Assembly: GCA_031772625.1 (NCBI GenBank)
Contig: CM062819.1
Coordinates: 1,233,884,955 to 1,233,948,954, forward strand
DNA length: 64,000 bases
Direction of reading: 5' to 3'
DNA from: Pinus tabuliformis
Taxonomy: Eukaryota; Streptophyta; Pinopsida; Pinales; Pinaceae
Part shown: positions 11,480 through 23,378 of the stretch, in pieces
Layout: each line of letters begins with the position of its first letter
How positions within the stretch are numbered: the stretch's first letter is position 1
Position numbers and translations under genes: made by a program
Notes under the pieces: generated by a model
The model's database searches: none
Told to the model about the DNA's origin: nothing
What the model saw: only the letters and a program-made list of their open reading frames with translations

Positions 11480-12750
11480 GAAGAGTTGATTTGACTAAGC
11501 TAGGAGGTGAATTAAGGTCCATATATTTACCTAATGATGAGGCTCATCAGGTATATTTCTAGATCGACAACTACAAGGATGAGGTTTTATATGACATCAT
11601 TCCTATGGATGTTTTCCATGTCTTATTAGGAAGGTCATGGTAGTATGATACAGGAGTTATCCATGATGGCAAGAACAACACCTACTCATTTGAGAAGGAC
11701 AACTACAAGCATGTATTGTTACCCCTGGAAGACAAATAATTCAAAAAGGAAGAATACCTAAGTGTGCTAATGATGACAGGGAAGGAGCTGCTACAAAAAG
11801 TAAAGCGAGAAGAAGAGGTACAATTTTATTTGATTAGTAAGCCTAAGATTTTTCTTACACATACAAATTTGAATGAGTTTCCTATTGAAATTCAATCACT
11901 ATTATATGAATTTGTTGATATTATCATTGATGATTTTCCAAATACTTTTCCATTTGTGAGGAGCATCAATCATCACATAGACATAAGACCAGTTTGAGTC
12001 CTTTTATTATATCAATAGTTTTGAGCCTAAATAAAGATGGAGGTTGGTGAATGTGCAACGATTCCAAGGCCGTCAACAAAATAATCATCAGGTATAGATT
12101 CCCTTTATCCAACATGAATGATATAATGGATTGTATTAGTGGTGCCAGATATTTTTCTAAGATAGATTTGAAGAGTGGATATCATCATATCAGAATGGGA
12201 TAAGAATATGAGTGGAAGACTGCATTCAAAACCAATGATGGTTTGGATGAATGGTTGGTTATGCCTTTTGTCTTAACCAATGCACCCAATACTTTTGTGA
12301 GACTCATGAATGAAGTCCTTAAAGAATTCGTTGGCAAGTATGTGATTGTTTATTTGGGTGATATCCTTGTATACAGTAGGACTAAGGAAGAAAATCTTAT
12401 ATTTTTACAGTTGGTATTAAGAAAATTACAACAGGAAAAACTTCTAACAAATATGAAAATGTGCTCTTTCCATAAGACAGAATTGGTTTATTTAATATTT
12501 GTACTTTGTCTTGAAGGACTGAAAATGGATCTTGAGAAGGTGAAAGCCATTAAACATTAACCTTCTCCAACAAGTAACCATGAGGTAAGAAACTTCCATG
12601 GATTGGATAGCTTTTACCAAAAGTTCGTTCAAAATTATAGTCACATTTGTGCACCAATAGTGGAAACTATTAAGAATGAGAAAAAACCTTTTAAGTGGAA
12701 AACAACACCAAAAGAAGCATTACAATCATTGAAGAAGAAAATAATAGAGC
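11480..12750 (+). pseudogene. pol: Protease end and reverse transcriptase of E3
   Basis: The protease tail reads DEVLYDIIPMDVFHVLLGRSW, then TAG. The linker (open 11764-11997) is DIIIDDFPNTFPFVRSINHH, the usual start of RT in this group. RT continues with frameshifts through KIDLKSGYH-like sequence near 12160-12190. It is then open at 12243-12560: [12 protein letters not shown], and [10 protein letters not shown], where the second catalytic Asp of YLDD is Gly. The connection follows (NFHGLDSFYQKFVQNYSH). The enzyme cannot be active. Confidence 0.82.
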
Positions 12751-14470
12751 AATGAAAAATAAATGAAAACAAGCAACATTATTCCACTTACAACAAGGAA
12801 TTTTATGCATTAGTTCAGTCCCTCAAGAAATGGAGGCATTATCATATGCCCAATGACTTCATTTTGTACACAAATAATCATGCGTTGTAGTTCATAACCA
12901 GAAAAGACAAGTTGAACCAGAGACATGCCAAATGGGTTGAATACATGCAAACATTATATTTTGTTCTAAAACATATTAATGGAAATTCTAACAAAGTTGT
13001 TGATGGTTTGAGAAAGAGATGTCTATTTTTGCAGGAGCTACAAGTCAACATTTTGGGGTATGAACACCTCCAAGGATTGTATAGAGAAGATCTAGATTTC
13101 AAAGAAATTTATGAAGCTTGTGAAAATGTCGTGATGAGAGATAGAAGTTTGTTGCTTGAGTACATGATTCAAGAAGGAATATTGTTTAAGGGTGGCAAGC
13201 TATGCATTCCCATAGAGTCAATGAGAGATAAATTGTTGAAGGAGAAGCATAACGGAGGACTTGCTAGTCATTTTGGCCATGAAAAGATATATGCACAATT
13301 AAGTTCTTTTTATTTTTGGCTGGGTATGAGAACTGACGTTAAAATTTTGTGGACATATGTAGGATTTGTTAATACGCTGAAGGAAGATAGCAGAAAGTTG
13401 AGCTATATCAACCATTACCCATACCCAACAAGATTTTGGAAGCCATTGGTATGGAATTTGTTCTAGGTTTACCAAAAAATCAAAGAAAAATGATTCAGTT
13501 TATGTAGTAGTGGGTAGATGTTCTAAGATGGAACACTTTATGCCTTGTTAAAAAAGAAATGATGCTTCCCACAATGCCAATTTTTTTTCCAAGGAAGTGG
13601 TGAGACTACATGGATTTACCAGAAGCATAGTCTCATATTTAGACACAAAATTTTTGGGATATTTCTGGAGGACTTTGTGGAGGAAATTGGGAACAATATT
13701 AACATGTAACTTTTCTTACCATCCCCAAACAAATGGGAAAATTAAGGATGTTAATTGAATTTTGGGAAATCCAATGAGATGTTTAGTCCATGAACACAAT
13801 AAACAACGGGATCAAGTACTCCCACAAGCTAAGTTTGCATATAATGATTCTCCTAATAGAGTACAGGAAAATTCCCTTTTCAGATTGTGTATGGAATGCA
13901 CCCAGAGGCATTTTTGAACTTAGAAATTTGGGGAAAGAAGAAGCTCGAAGTGATGATGCAAAATAATTTTTTATAGCCATACAAATTTCACATGAACAAG
14001 TCAAAGAAAAACTGCAAGAAAGTAGCCTTAAATACAAGAAAAGGGTTGATCTCAAAAGAAGGGAAATAAATTTAGAAGTTGGGGATATAGTATTATAACA
14101 TATGCAAAAGGAAAGATTCCCAAAGCGTGAATATAATAAATTAAAGTTAAAGAAAATTGACCCTTGCAAAGTCTTGATGAATTTCTCAGCAAACACTTAT
14201 GAGATTGAGTTACCTTGTGATATAGGAATTTCTCCTACATTTAATGTAGATTTATACCCTTATAAGGAGCCTGAAGAAGAAGACCAGGATGGACAAGAGA
14301 AGATTCATTATGAATCTCAGTTACCTACAACCTAGAAGCTACAAATAGAGATGATCCTTAACCAAAATCCCATTAAAAGAACCAGAGACAAAAAATATTA
14401 TGAGTATTTGGTCAACAAAAGGGTCTTCTGGCTGAAGAGACAGTTTGGATGAGCGAAGGAGAGATCTTGA
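12751..14470 (+). pseudogene. pol: RNase H remnant, integrase and tail of E3
   Basis: The first half of RNase H, including its CDAS motif, is deleted. What remains is STYNKEFYALVQSLKKWRHY and KHINGNSNKVVDGL. The integrase zinc module lies in 12912-13466 (KHNGGLASHFGHEK). The core after 13467 is in pieces: [39 protein letters not shown]. The C-terminal SH3-like part is open at 14102-14335 (FNVDLYPYKEPEEE). A weak chromodomain-like tail, YYEYLVNKRVFW, lies near 14400. Stops include TAG at the position of Q in HALQF. Confidence 0.8.
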
Positions 14471-14792
14471 AATATGGCAGCACTATTGCAGACCTCATGG
14501 ACATGTGTCCAGGAAATATTTTGTTTCGTGGAGTTTGAAGTAGGAGCATTGCTCAACATTTTGCTTTTGAGAAAAATTCCATGTAAATATTCTTTCAGAT
14601 GATATTTGTTTGCTTATGTGTCCCTTGAGAGATAGCTACACCTATATGTTATTTTTTTGTTTATGGATGTTAGCCTTTGTTTGATAGTTGGTTAGGTTGT
14701 TAGTATAAAGCTTCTAGAAACAACTAAGTGTTGTTCCTAGGGAGGTTGCTATTAGCCAACACCTCCTGGTTATATTTTGAAGATATTCCAAA

Positions 14793-14830
<38 letters not shown>

Positions 14831-15600
14831 CGGAAATGAAGACTTGAAGAAGAAAGAGCTAAATACTTTGTTTATTTTTGTTTGAATTCTTGATCAAGGA
14901 TAGTCCCTCTATTTTATTTCTTTGAATTACAAAGCTCTGTACCTAAGGTATTACTAGTGGAGTGAGTTCAGGTCAGTGGACGAGTCCCTTACCATTCATA
15001 AAATCATGGTAAGTATCCACATGCGAATGAATTTTATTTTGTATTAGAAAGTCCAAGCTAAAATTTGTGTGCTAAAACTCCGTAGAGTGCACCTTTCATT
15101 AAAAAGGGTCTTGAAACCTCATGATTGAATGTAAAGAAATCCCTGTAGTGGAACGAGTTCGACTAATGCACAATTCCCAACTATAAGTTGGGGTTCGAAG
15201 GGGTTGGACTAGTAGTTGGAGGTCAACCCTTTGAGTCCCTTTTTATTTTACGAAACTCTTAATGAAATCGTCGAGTTCCGACCTCACGCAAGTGGGTCCC
15301 ACTGAATAATTAGAGGTTGGAGTAGTCGAGCATGAGAACTTGGGGAACAGGACTAAGTTTCGATACTCGACTAGGTTTGGAGCTGAGACCGACATGTTTG
15401 GGCCCTATCAGTATAGTCGGGCGCAACGCTGCACTTGGGTAATGATAAAAGATTTTGACCCTGACCAACAAAGAAACTCCAACCCTTGACTTGGTTGGGC
15501 CTGGTAGCTCCACTCGAGCCTTATTTAGGCTGTCCATTAACCTTTTCCTTATTTGGCAGACCCATATTAAATATAATTTTGTTTTAATTTGTAAAAGAGA
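14471..15600 (+). other. 3' flank of E3, probable LTR remnant
   Basis: No coding sequence is recognised. The part 14530-14900 resembles LTR sequence in composition and position after pol, with a TA microsatellite inside. The part 15120-15540 is richer in G and C and holds a 75-codon minus-strand frame without a domain. No second copy is present in the window, so LTR identity is inferred only from position. Confidence 0.35.
14797..14829. repeat. (TA)n microsatellite
   Basis: About 16 uninterrupted TA dinucleotides follow AATTATT. Confidence 0.95.
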
Positions 15601-15800
15601 AATGAGGTAAAAAGGGGGGATTCAATGTGGGAAGCGTAAATTTAAAATACTTAGAGATATATCATATAGCATGGTTTTTCAAAAGGAAAGGAGCGGCTAC
15701 GGTTGCGGTTGTGTAAGTTTTAATGTCTCCTTTCTTTGCCTTTGTTTTGTAAATTCTTCACTATTATCCCAAGTTATTATTAAGGGGATGTTGGGATATT

Positions 15801-15955
15801 TTAACACTAGCACAATTATATTAGTAGATGTGGTTGATATACGTCTATAGACATCATTTCCACTTTTTATAGGTTAATAGGCCTTTGAAAATGCAAATGA
15901 CTCGTATCCACTTATATCAACCAATTTACTAATATAATTGTGCTCGTACAACCAC
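15801..15955. repeat. Inverted repeat, MITE-like (arms ~37 bp)
   Basis: CTAGCACAATTATATTAGTA at about 15806 and its near-complement TACTAATATAATTGTGCT at about 15934 sit inside longer matching arms (15801-15840 and 15916-15955) around a spacer of about 75 bp. A related motif (ACTAATATGGTTGTGCTAGT) recurs near 18052, so it may be the end of a repeat family. Confidence 0.6.
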
Positions 15956-16002
15956 ATTAACAAAGTGGTTGATATGAACATATAAATAGCATTAATCTAA
16001 TT

Positions 16003-16148
16003 TTAAAAAGAGTAAAATGAGACATATCTACATATAAGCCATTTTATTTATATGGTAAGTTACTTGTATCAATGTTAAAAAGTGTAAACTGAAGCATATC
16101 TACATATAAACCATTTTATTAATATGGTAAGTTACTTGCATTAATGTT
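16003..16148. repeat. Tandem duplication, ~73-bp unit
   Basis: Two adjacent copies share ACATATCTACATATAA, CCATTTTAT and ATATGGTAAGTTACTTG. They differ by scattered substitutions. Confidence 0.8.
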
Positions 16149-17050
16149 GACAACAAAAGGATATATATGAGTTGTTGTTCTATTTGTCAATGTAGCTTGG
16201 AGACTGCATGATAATGTTGAGAAAGATAATTTAATAAATTATTTTCAAATTTAATTGAATGTTGTTAATATATTGGCAATCCTTATGTGAAAAGATAGAG
16301 TTGGAAGGAATTTACTAATTGTTGAAATTATTGTTTATGATGAGAAAGAATGACAATATAACTAGTAGAATCAAAATTTAAATCCAATTGAATTTAAATT
16401 GTGGATCGAAATCGGAATTGAAACAGATAGCAGAATAGAAATGTTGATGGAAGGGAATGGAAGTGACCACTTAACAAGTGGTAAAACATTTTTTATTTCA
16501 TATTCTTGGGTTTGAAACTGAAAACTATGGTCTTCCATTTCCCAAACCTTTCATTCAATCTATTTGATTGCTACTTAGACGAAAAATATTCAGAGTTTAC
16601 GAAATCCTGACCATCCAAACAGTTTTTAATTTATAAAGAATTGAAATTCACAGAACTCAATTCCAATATTGACCATACATATCAATGTAACTAGGAGTTA
16701 GTTTAAGTACAAGAGAAAGGAAGAACCTCATGGAGTAAACTCAAAAATGCATCTCCACATTAATGCATGATATCTCTAATGAACTTATTAGTGTAAACTA
16801 GTATGCCTAACCCAAAAGAATCGAAACCCACTAAAATAAAACAAGTCAAATTCCAAATAAGAATTATCTATTGAACTAATCCTATTGCACTAATTAGCTT
16901 ATATTTCTATGGCAATCATATTTTACATATAAATAATTCCCCTTGGACTAATTATATTGTGCTTTTTTCTTAATCATATCTTATATATAAATGATCCACA
17001 AATATAACATTACTCTATCATACCAATATTGATTTGTGATATGTTACCAT

Positions 17051-17168
17051 TACTTTATAATCTTTATGGAATGAAAAATAATTTATTAATAATCAATATA
17101 TTCATAATTTACTTTATAATCTCTATGCAATGAAAAGTAATTTATTAATAATCAATATATTCATAATT
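17051..17168. repeat. Tandem duplication, 59-bp unit
   Basis: TACTTTATAATCT starts at 17051 and again at 17110, each followed by TTTATTAATAATCAATATAT. A further 20-bp direct duplication of ATATTATTTAGTTTCATGTT follows at about 17183-17224. Confidence 0.85.
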
Positions 17169-17283
17169 TTCTATATTAATAAATATTATTTAGTTTCATG
17201 TTAAATATTATTTAGTTTCATGTTAAAAAATCTTACTTCGAAAAATTTAGTATATAATAAATAGATTCAAATCTCAATAAACA

Positions 17284-17378
17284 TGTAACTAGCCATGGTA
17301 GCATTTAATAAATAATTATGTCTATAATAGTGTAACTAGCCATGGTAGCACTTAATAAATAATTATATCTATAATCTT
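17284..17378. repeat. Tandem duplication, 47-bp unit
   Basis: TGTAACTAGCCATGGTAGCA occurs at 17284 and 17331, each followed by TTAATAAATAATTAT. The copies are nearly identical. Confidence 0.88.
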
Positions 17379-17908
17379 AACAATGTCTCATTGATTACAA
17401 TTGATAAACATTCTAATAACTTCAATTTGGGCAAAACCTTCCCTATCCTCTCTAAAAATATCAGGGAGATCATTGCTTGCTTCAATAAGATACTAATAAC
17501 CTTTGATTCTTCATGAATACCGACTATTTCCCCGATTAAATTGTATTTGTATATTTACCCCAAAGGTATTTTATTATGGAGTTCTTCCTTTGGACACTGT
17601 ACATATTGGTCATTCAGTGTACAGATTCATATGACGTTGGATATTTGGAAATTTTTAAAAAAAATCTATTCAAATAAATGAACCATTCGATTGGGGTCGG
17701 AAGTGTATTTCTGGGAAAAAAATTGGTCGAAGAGATTTGTGGAGTTTTTTAGACTGTGTTTGTTGTAATATATTTTGATACGATGTATTCGCTTTATTTA
17801 ACTTTAAAAACTCTATATTCATAATTTTATAATGATATAGTATATATAAATAAGTTTTATTTAAATTAATAATATTTTTTTTTTAATATTGTGTTATTAT
17901 TGAGTTTA

Positions 17909-18402
17909 AGGAGTATATTAGTATTTAGTGTATTTAGTTTTAAATATGAATTTTAAATAATAATAAAAAGGTTAAAGAAGTGGAAGGTTTAAGATTGATA
18001 AATATGGAGGAGTTTTTGTTAAATGATGTCTTTAACTTATATTAACACATTTACTAATATGGTTGTGCTAGTTATATATTTATGAAGAATATATGCATTT
18101 GATCTTTGCATTAAATAGTTGTTATCACAAAGCCAAGTATTCCAATGAATACTTGGTTTAAGGATTGTATTAGTATTTGATCTCGGTTTACTATTTATTG
18201 TACCCACATTAGATATGAAGTTTCAATAATAATAAAAAAATCAAAAGAAATGGAGAGTTTGAAATTGATAAATATGAAAGAGTTTTTGTTAAATGATATA
18301 TTCAACTTATATCAACACATTTACTAATGTGATTATGTTAGTTATATATCTATGAAGAATATATTGCATTAAATAATTATCATCACAAAATCAAATATTA
18401 AA
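17909..18402. repeat. Tandem duplication, ~270-bp diverged unit
   Basis: The blocks around 17909-18140 and 18170-18402 share GATAAATATG, GAGTTTTTGTTAAATGAT, ATTTACTAAT, GAAGAATATA and TTATCACAAA in the same order. They are clearly diverged and are probably an old duplication. Confidence 0.75.
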
Positions 18403-19549
18403 AAAAACACTTATTTAACTTATATTATATATATATATATATAATTTGATTTTAAATTTTGAAAATATTTAAGAATTTATCTCTCTTCAAAAATTTAAAA
18501 TTTAATAATTAATAGATTATTTTTTTCATTCACTCCTCTCTCAAATTTTAAAATATTGAATAGATAATCTTACAAAAATCTATACAATAATATACGGAAT
18601 AAATGGATTTCTTGGCTTTATTTTGTTAAGCTTGGTGTGATCGAAGCTGAGTGGCACAGTGAAGAAGAATCATCGGCATTCGATGGCGATTTGATATCAC
18701 AAGAAGATATCACGTGTTTATATGTTGTACATCGCGGCGCAGAAAGACTCATGTCTCTCATTACGTTGATGGGCGTAGCTTTTATTGAAATTTTTCCCTA
18801 AATGAAGATTCTGTACGTTAGATTAAGAAATAAAAAATATTGGTGTTTAGTCCTCCTTTCACATCACATCCGATATTGTCATCTCCTCTAATATCAAATG
18901 GAATTTTTCAATACTGTTTTTTTTTTCCATTTGACATTATCATCTCCTTTGCATCACATCAAATTAAAATGAAATTTTTAATACTGAATTTTTTACATTT
19001 CTAAATTATATGTCTATCATTAATAATTTATTTTTACATTTATAGAATAAAATTATAACGAATAAATTATGATTTATGAAATGAATCATGAGTATGGTCT
19101 TATGCAGGTGGGTTTATGAAAGGGATTGGGTTTATTCAATTCTTTATAAGATCTTTCTGCAGGTTTTTTAAAGTTATTTAATGTTGAATAATGTGATCAC
19201 AGGTATTTTAAAAATTTACACCATATTTTATCATTCAACAAAATTTTTAAAAACCTCATCACTAATTATTAATGTGCTAACTAAGGATGAATAATTGTGA
19301 CTTGCTACCCAAATAAAAATTCATGAGATTAAAAGGCCGATCAAAGTAGATGAACATGAAAAACCTTAGAGTTTATACATTGCACATTAGAAATACCTAC
19401 GCTTTCTTCTTCAATACCTAACGGGCCATCTCCTTGTTTAAACCCTCCACCATGGCATGGAGGGGTTATAAGATTGTTGGCTTGATATAGTTCAGAGAAT
19501 AAGTGTTTTCGTACCTATTTTGCTTCATATTTGTGCGAAGAATAGCTGC

Positions 19550-19692
19550 GCAGTCAAGAAGCAATATTAGCAGCGAACATTAGCGGCGCAGTCAAGATGG
19601 AATATTGGCGAAGATTGGCGGCGCAGTCAAGATGGAATATTGGCGATGATTAGCGGCGCAGTCAAGAAGGAATATCGGCATGAGATGGGGAT
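19550..19692. repeat. Minisatellite, four 35-38 bp units
   Basis: GCAGTCAAGA starts at 19550, 19588, 19623 and 19658. Each is followed by TGGAATATTGGCG-like sequence and GCGGC. It lies just downstream, on the minus strand, of the candidate ATG at 19736. Confidence 0.88.
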
Positions 19693-19926
19693 TTGATATT
19701 ACAGGAAGATATCACGTGCTTATATATGTTGTCCATCGCGGCGGCGGCGAAGAAGATGTGTCTTTGTTAAATAGTTGTCAAGATGAACACGAAGAGACTT
19801 TTCCAGTGTAAACATTGAGCGGGTGGAAATACCTGCGTTTTCTTGTTCAAGTTAGGGACCCATCTCGTTGATTAAACCCTCCACTAGAGCATGAAAAGAG
19901 GGTTTCTAGAATTGTTGGCTTTAAAT
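19662..19926 (-). promoter_or_regulatory. Candidate minus-strand promoter and first exon (speculative)
   Basis: On the minus strand a TATA-like TATTTAAAG (about 19926-19918) is followed after about 180 bp by an ATG at 19736-19734 in the context CCGCCGCGATGG, close to the plant start consensus. The 24-codon frame MDNIYKHVISSCNIKSPSHA continues to TGA at 19664-19662. It contains a G-box (CACGTG, 19713-19718) in the coding strand. Copy A has the same start (ATG 18732-18730) and the same residues KHVISSC, IKSPS and NAD after a one-base indel. No product is recognised, and it may be a gene fragment. Confidence 0.25.
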
Positions 19927-19960
19927 AGTTCAGAGAATAAAGGGTTTTTCACAACTTTGG

Positions 19961-20691
19961 ACTGACACTTTAAACAAAGAACAAGTTCGCCGAAAATATA
20001 TGAATGAAATTAACTATCCATGGTATATTCTCCTCGAACAAAGACTCCTCATATCTGGGTCTATTGGGTTTGAACGTGTTTAGCAAATTTAGAAGATGGT
20101 ATCTGGCACTAAGTTCACAGTCAAGAAGACCCGTTGATTTGGTTTCAGGCTGCAAACAAAAGGTTGCAAACATAAGACTTTCATAAAAATTTATAGTTTT
20201 CTCATAAAGCTACGTGCTAAAAAGAATCCACTAAGGGGCTCAAGCCCCACCGATACATTTTCTAGTATTAGCGCTTGGACTTTCCATGCACTTACGAGTG
20301 GCCCTGGCCCTGGCCCCGGCCCCGGCATGGTTGGGAGCATTGCATTCAAATACATTGATATCTACCAGAGGGTTTTTCAGACACATATTTATCAAAATGC
20401 AAGTTGAAATGCTCAACTAGTGTCGCATATTTATCAAAATGCAAATTATTGTGCTCAATTTTTGTGAACCGCTCTATGTCTCACGCTCTCCCCAAAGGAA
20501 GGAGATTTTTTACCTAACAAGGGTAATATGTGATATTTTTGGAGATAAGCATTTCTATAATCTACGCATTTTGAAAATATGTGGTATTTTTGAAACCACT
20601 ATTTTTATTTCAAAATTGTTTCTCTAATATTTTTAATAAATCTAGGCATAATAATATTCTATCATGATCAAATATATGTGTCTTACATATC
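19961..20691. other. Non-coding spacer before E4
   Basis: Overlapping 60-67 codon frames on both strands near 19970-20186 have no recognisable motif. A six-base repeat lies at 20298-20327 (GGCCCT/GGCCCC, about five units). The rest is AT-rich. Confidence 0.6.
20298..20327. repeat. (GGCCCY)n short tandem repeat
   Basis: About five units of GGCCCT or GGCCCC give a GC island in otherwise AT-rich DNA. Confidence 0.85.
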
Positions 20692-21999
20692 TCTAATATC
20701 CTTACTTGTTTGATCATGTAAATATATGCATTCATCTCTAATATCCTTACTTGTTTGATCATGTAAATATATGCATTCAATAGATTATGTTGGTGAGCAC
20801 GAAATACTTTTGAGTATTAGATTGGTGAGCCGAATGATATATTATGTCACTTGTGTGTTTATGTAGTTACATTAGATATTCATGTGTTAGTTTTGGCTAA
20901 GTGGCTAGGGGAACCATGATGTAAATATTATAATTTTATAAATTAATAAAATAAGGCTAGCTACGGAGCCTACTTCACTGAAAGAAGTATGGGGATGCAA
21001 CTCCAAGGCAAAAAAGTAACAATTGGTTTTGGTGGAAAAGTGCGCACTGGGGCCCACATGGCTTCCATGAGTACCACATGGCCAATTGGGGCCATGCATT
21101 TAAAAAGGATGATGGTTGCGTTTAATATTCATTCATTACTTAGTAACAGATTCAATTAACTAAGTTTGGTAATTGATGGCTAGTGAGTCCTCGAGTTGGA
21201 CTCTAGAACTTGCCAAGGTGAGGCTATTAAGTTAATTGTGCCAAAGGGATGCATCTGATTTTTATGTGAGTTCCTAAGCAACTCTGAGGGCTTGTTGGCT
21301 TTGATTATGCTTGGCACCATGGATTTTTGGTTGGGAACTTAGTTGGAGATAGTAAGAGAGTCTTGGTTTGGGCTCTGCGATCGACTTAGGGATTTATTCG
21401 GTTTGGTTGTTCGACACTTGGACACCAGGAAGCAGCATGGTTCATGGAGTTGTAGGTGGAGACTATTTCGGCCAACTATAAGTCACCCCAGAAGGTAGGC
21501 ATTGTATCGATTTATGTTAGTTGGGTTTCAGTCAGGGGGACATGAGTCTGTGGCTAGAGACAGAGGTTGTTGGGGTTGGTGTTATGGCCTGAGTTTTTTT
21601 ATTGTTTGTCAGTTATTGCCTTTGGAATTTTTGTCACATCTCAAGGGTGACCTATAGTTGAGCTTATGAACCACATGGTCTATGGCTAAGTGGAACATGG
21701 AGAGCCCATAGTCAATTTGCTCTTTTCAACAGATAAGTACTTGTGTTGTTGTTCATGAGTTTCTATTAAGTGTGTTACAATTGATAATTATGCTTTCGTT
21801 GATGTATTTTAATTGAGTATTATGCATGTTGCATATTGATTGCATAAGAATATAATGTTTCATTGCATTGTTAATCAAATTCTCACGTTTAGGTTTCAAG
21901 CTCGAAAAAATGAATATGAACACTTTTGCAACAATTGAATGGTTTTTATGCAATGTTGTTAAGAGTGGTGTTGCACAGTTGGGGGCCGAGGACACCACA
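20692..21999 (+). repeat. 5' LTR of E4 with a 45-bp tandem duplication at its start
   Basis: It aligns along its length with 33749-34996, for example TTTTGGCTAAGTGGCTAGGG, GGATGCAACTCCAA, ATTCATTACTTAGTAA, AATGGCTAGTGAGTCC or close variants, and ends GGACACCACA. The first 45 bp (20692-20736) are repeated exactly at 20737-20781. The start reads TCTAATA where the 3' LTR has TGTAATA. Confidence 0.85.
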
Positions 22000-22002
22000 G
22001 AT

Positions 22003-22014
22003 TGGCATCAAAGC
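22003..22014 (+). promoter_or_regulatory. Primer binding site of E4 (tRNA-iMet, two changes)
   Basis: TGGCATCAAAGC lies three bases after the LTR end and differs from TGGTATCAGAGC at two transitions. Confidence 0.75.
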
Positions 22015-22439
22015 TTAGTTACAACATTGGGTCTGAATTGGGCCAATTGGGAGCAAATTGAAAAATTATGGGTTTCTCGTCAATTGTTTGACAAAAGTCC
22101 CAATGTGTAGAATGATAACAAGTCACTCCATAATCAGAGTACAAGTGCCCAGAAAGGTTCAGAGATGGTTAATCTGGTTTAATTGATGAATAAACTGAGG
22201 GAAATTGATTAATTTTGACTTTAGAGAGCTAAAATTCATGTGTAGAGCATCATCGCCGTTAAAAAGGGGTTTAATTTTTGTTTTGAAACATTAAATTTTA
22301 ATGTGTGGGTGTGTGGGTGAGAGAGTGAAGCCATTGAAAATGTATGTGTGTGTTGAAATGAGGGTGAGGTTCCAAGGGTGGAACCCATGTCTCCCCATCA
22401 AGCTTGGGTTCGAAAGGGGTTTTATTTATAATAAATTCT

Positions 22440-22515
<76 letters not shown>

Positions 22516-22701
22516 GTTACATAAAACTAAAGGGAGAATGTGAATAAACATATGAATATTTTGAAGGAAGCTTTAAAATTTTATTAAGTTACAATGTGGC
22601 TATATTAATTATTTAATATATGGTATTGTGTACATATATAAAATCGCATATGATTAATAAAGCTTAAGCTTTATAAAATCTGTTATATATGAGCCAGCTA
22701 A
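22015..22701 (+). other. Leader of E4, first part, with long (AT)n tract
   Basis: No coding sequence is seen. A perfect (AT)n microsatellite of about 34 units occupies 22444-22512. The leader is interrupted by E5 at 22702 and resumes at 27779. Confidence 0.75.
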
Positions 22702-23173
22702 TGTAGGTTTTAACCCCGTACAGAAATTACCTGCATACGAATTCTAAAACACAGAAAATAAACGATGCGAGAGTATAACACATAAAACACATAAAACACA
22801 GAGATTTTCCCTTGGATCCCAAAACTGGGACTACCAGCTTGATTTTTCATTATGTTCCTTTCAATGTTATAATACATATTTATACATGCCGAAGCATCCA
22901 ATACCATGGAACGAAAACCATCGTGTCCAAAGACATGTGCGAAAATCATGCACAAAACCATAGGTGGGTCTGCCCAACCTAACATAGGTTCCAAAACAAA
23001 AAATTTCTAGGGCGCTGCCCCAGACCCCATAGGGTGGGGTTACTTGCACCCCTCAAACACCCTGTGACCCCCCCACTATGCAATCAGCACAATGAAGAGG
23101 GGACTCCCCTACTCTCTAACCCCCTGGTTAACTACATGGGCTAGTCGTGGAAAGCATATAACACAACCCAACA
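22702..23173 (-). repeat. 3' LTR of E5 (472 bp)
   Basis: On the minus strand it starts TGTTGGGTTGTG and ends CCTACA. It matches the other LTR throughout except for substitutions and a 28-bp segment duplicated only in the right copy. A purine-rich tract (AAGTGGGAGAA on the minus strand, 23184-23174) lies immediately before it. Confidence 0.92.
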
Positions 23174-23378
23174 TTCTCCCACTTGTTGTTTTCTTTCCAC
23201 AGGGGGCCACAAGAGAGCTTAGTCATTTATCCAGCCCTGCAACGCCCATTGTTTCTCTACACCAAGAGAACTTCTCAAAGCTCACAGATTTTGTCAATGC
23301 ATTTGCAGTATTATTCAAAGTGTCCACCTTTACCAGCAACACCTTTTTGTCTTCTATCATATCCCTAAAAAAGTGATA

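Larger units (their letters stand above)
11480..14470 (+). mobile_element. E3: old Ty3/gypsy pol fragment, 5' truncated
   Basis: A plus-strand pol starts abruptly within protease sequence at about 11480, right where E2 ends. It runs through RT, a partly deleted RNase H, and integrase to a chromodomain-like tail. It has many stops and frameshifts and lost catalytic residues, which makes it one of the oldest elements here. E2 probably inserted into or removed its 5' half. Confidence 0.8.
15601..18600. other. AT-rich non-coding DNA with local duplications
   Basis: I see no open frame of note. The stretch is strongly AT-rich and contains one inverted repeat and several direct duplications, listed separately. 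A (TA)n tract lies at about 18422-18442. Confidence 0.7.
18640..19960. repeat. Diverged segmental duplication of an unidentified sequence
   Basis: Copy A has two blocks, 18690-18780 and 19340-19530. Copy B has the same two blocks closer together, 19690-19770 and 19780-19955. Shared pieces in order are GATATCACGTG with TGTTGT and CATCGCGGCG, then GATGAACA, GAAATACCT, TTTAAACCCTCCA or TTAAACCCTCCAC, ATTGTTGGCTT and TAGTTCAGAGAATAA. Copy A carries about 550 bp of extra AT-rich sequence between its blocks. It does not resemble any transposon domain I recognise. Confidence 0.7.

Noticed and set aside
19970..20186. Overlapping 60- and 67-codon frames on both strands
   Set aside because: They have no motif and the lengths are expected by chance.
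21868..22110. 80-codon plus-strand frame spanning the E4 LTR end and primer site
   Set aside because: It crosses the LTR/PBS border, so it cannot be a normal element ORF, and it is not kept in the 3' LTR.
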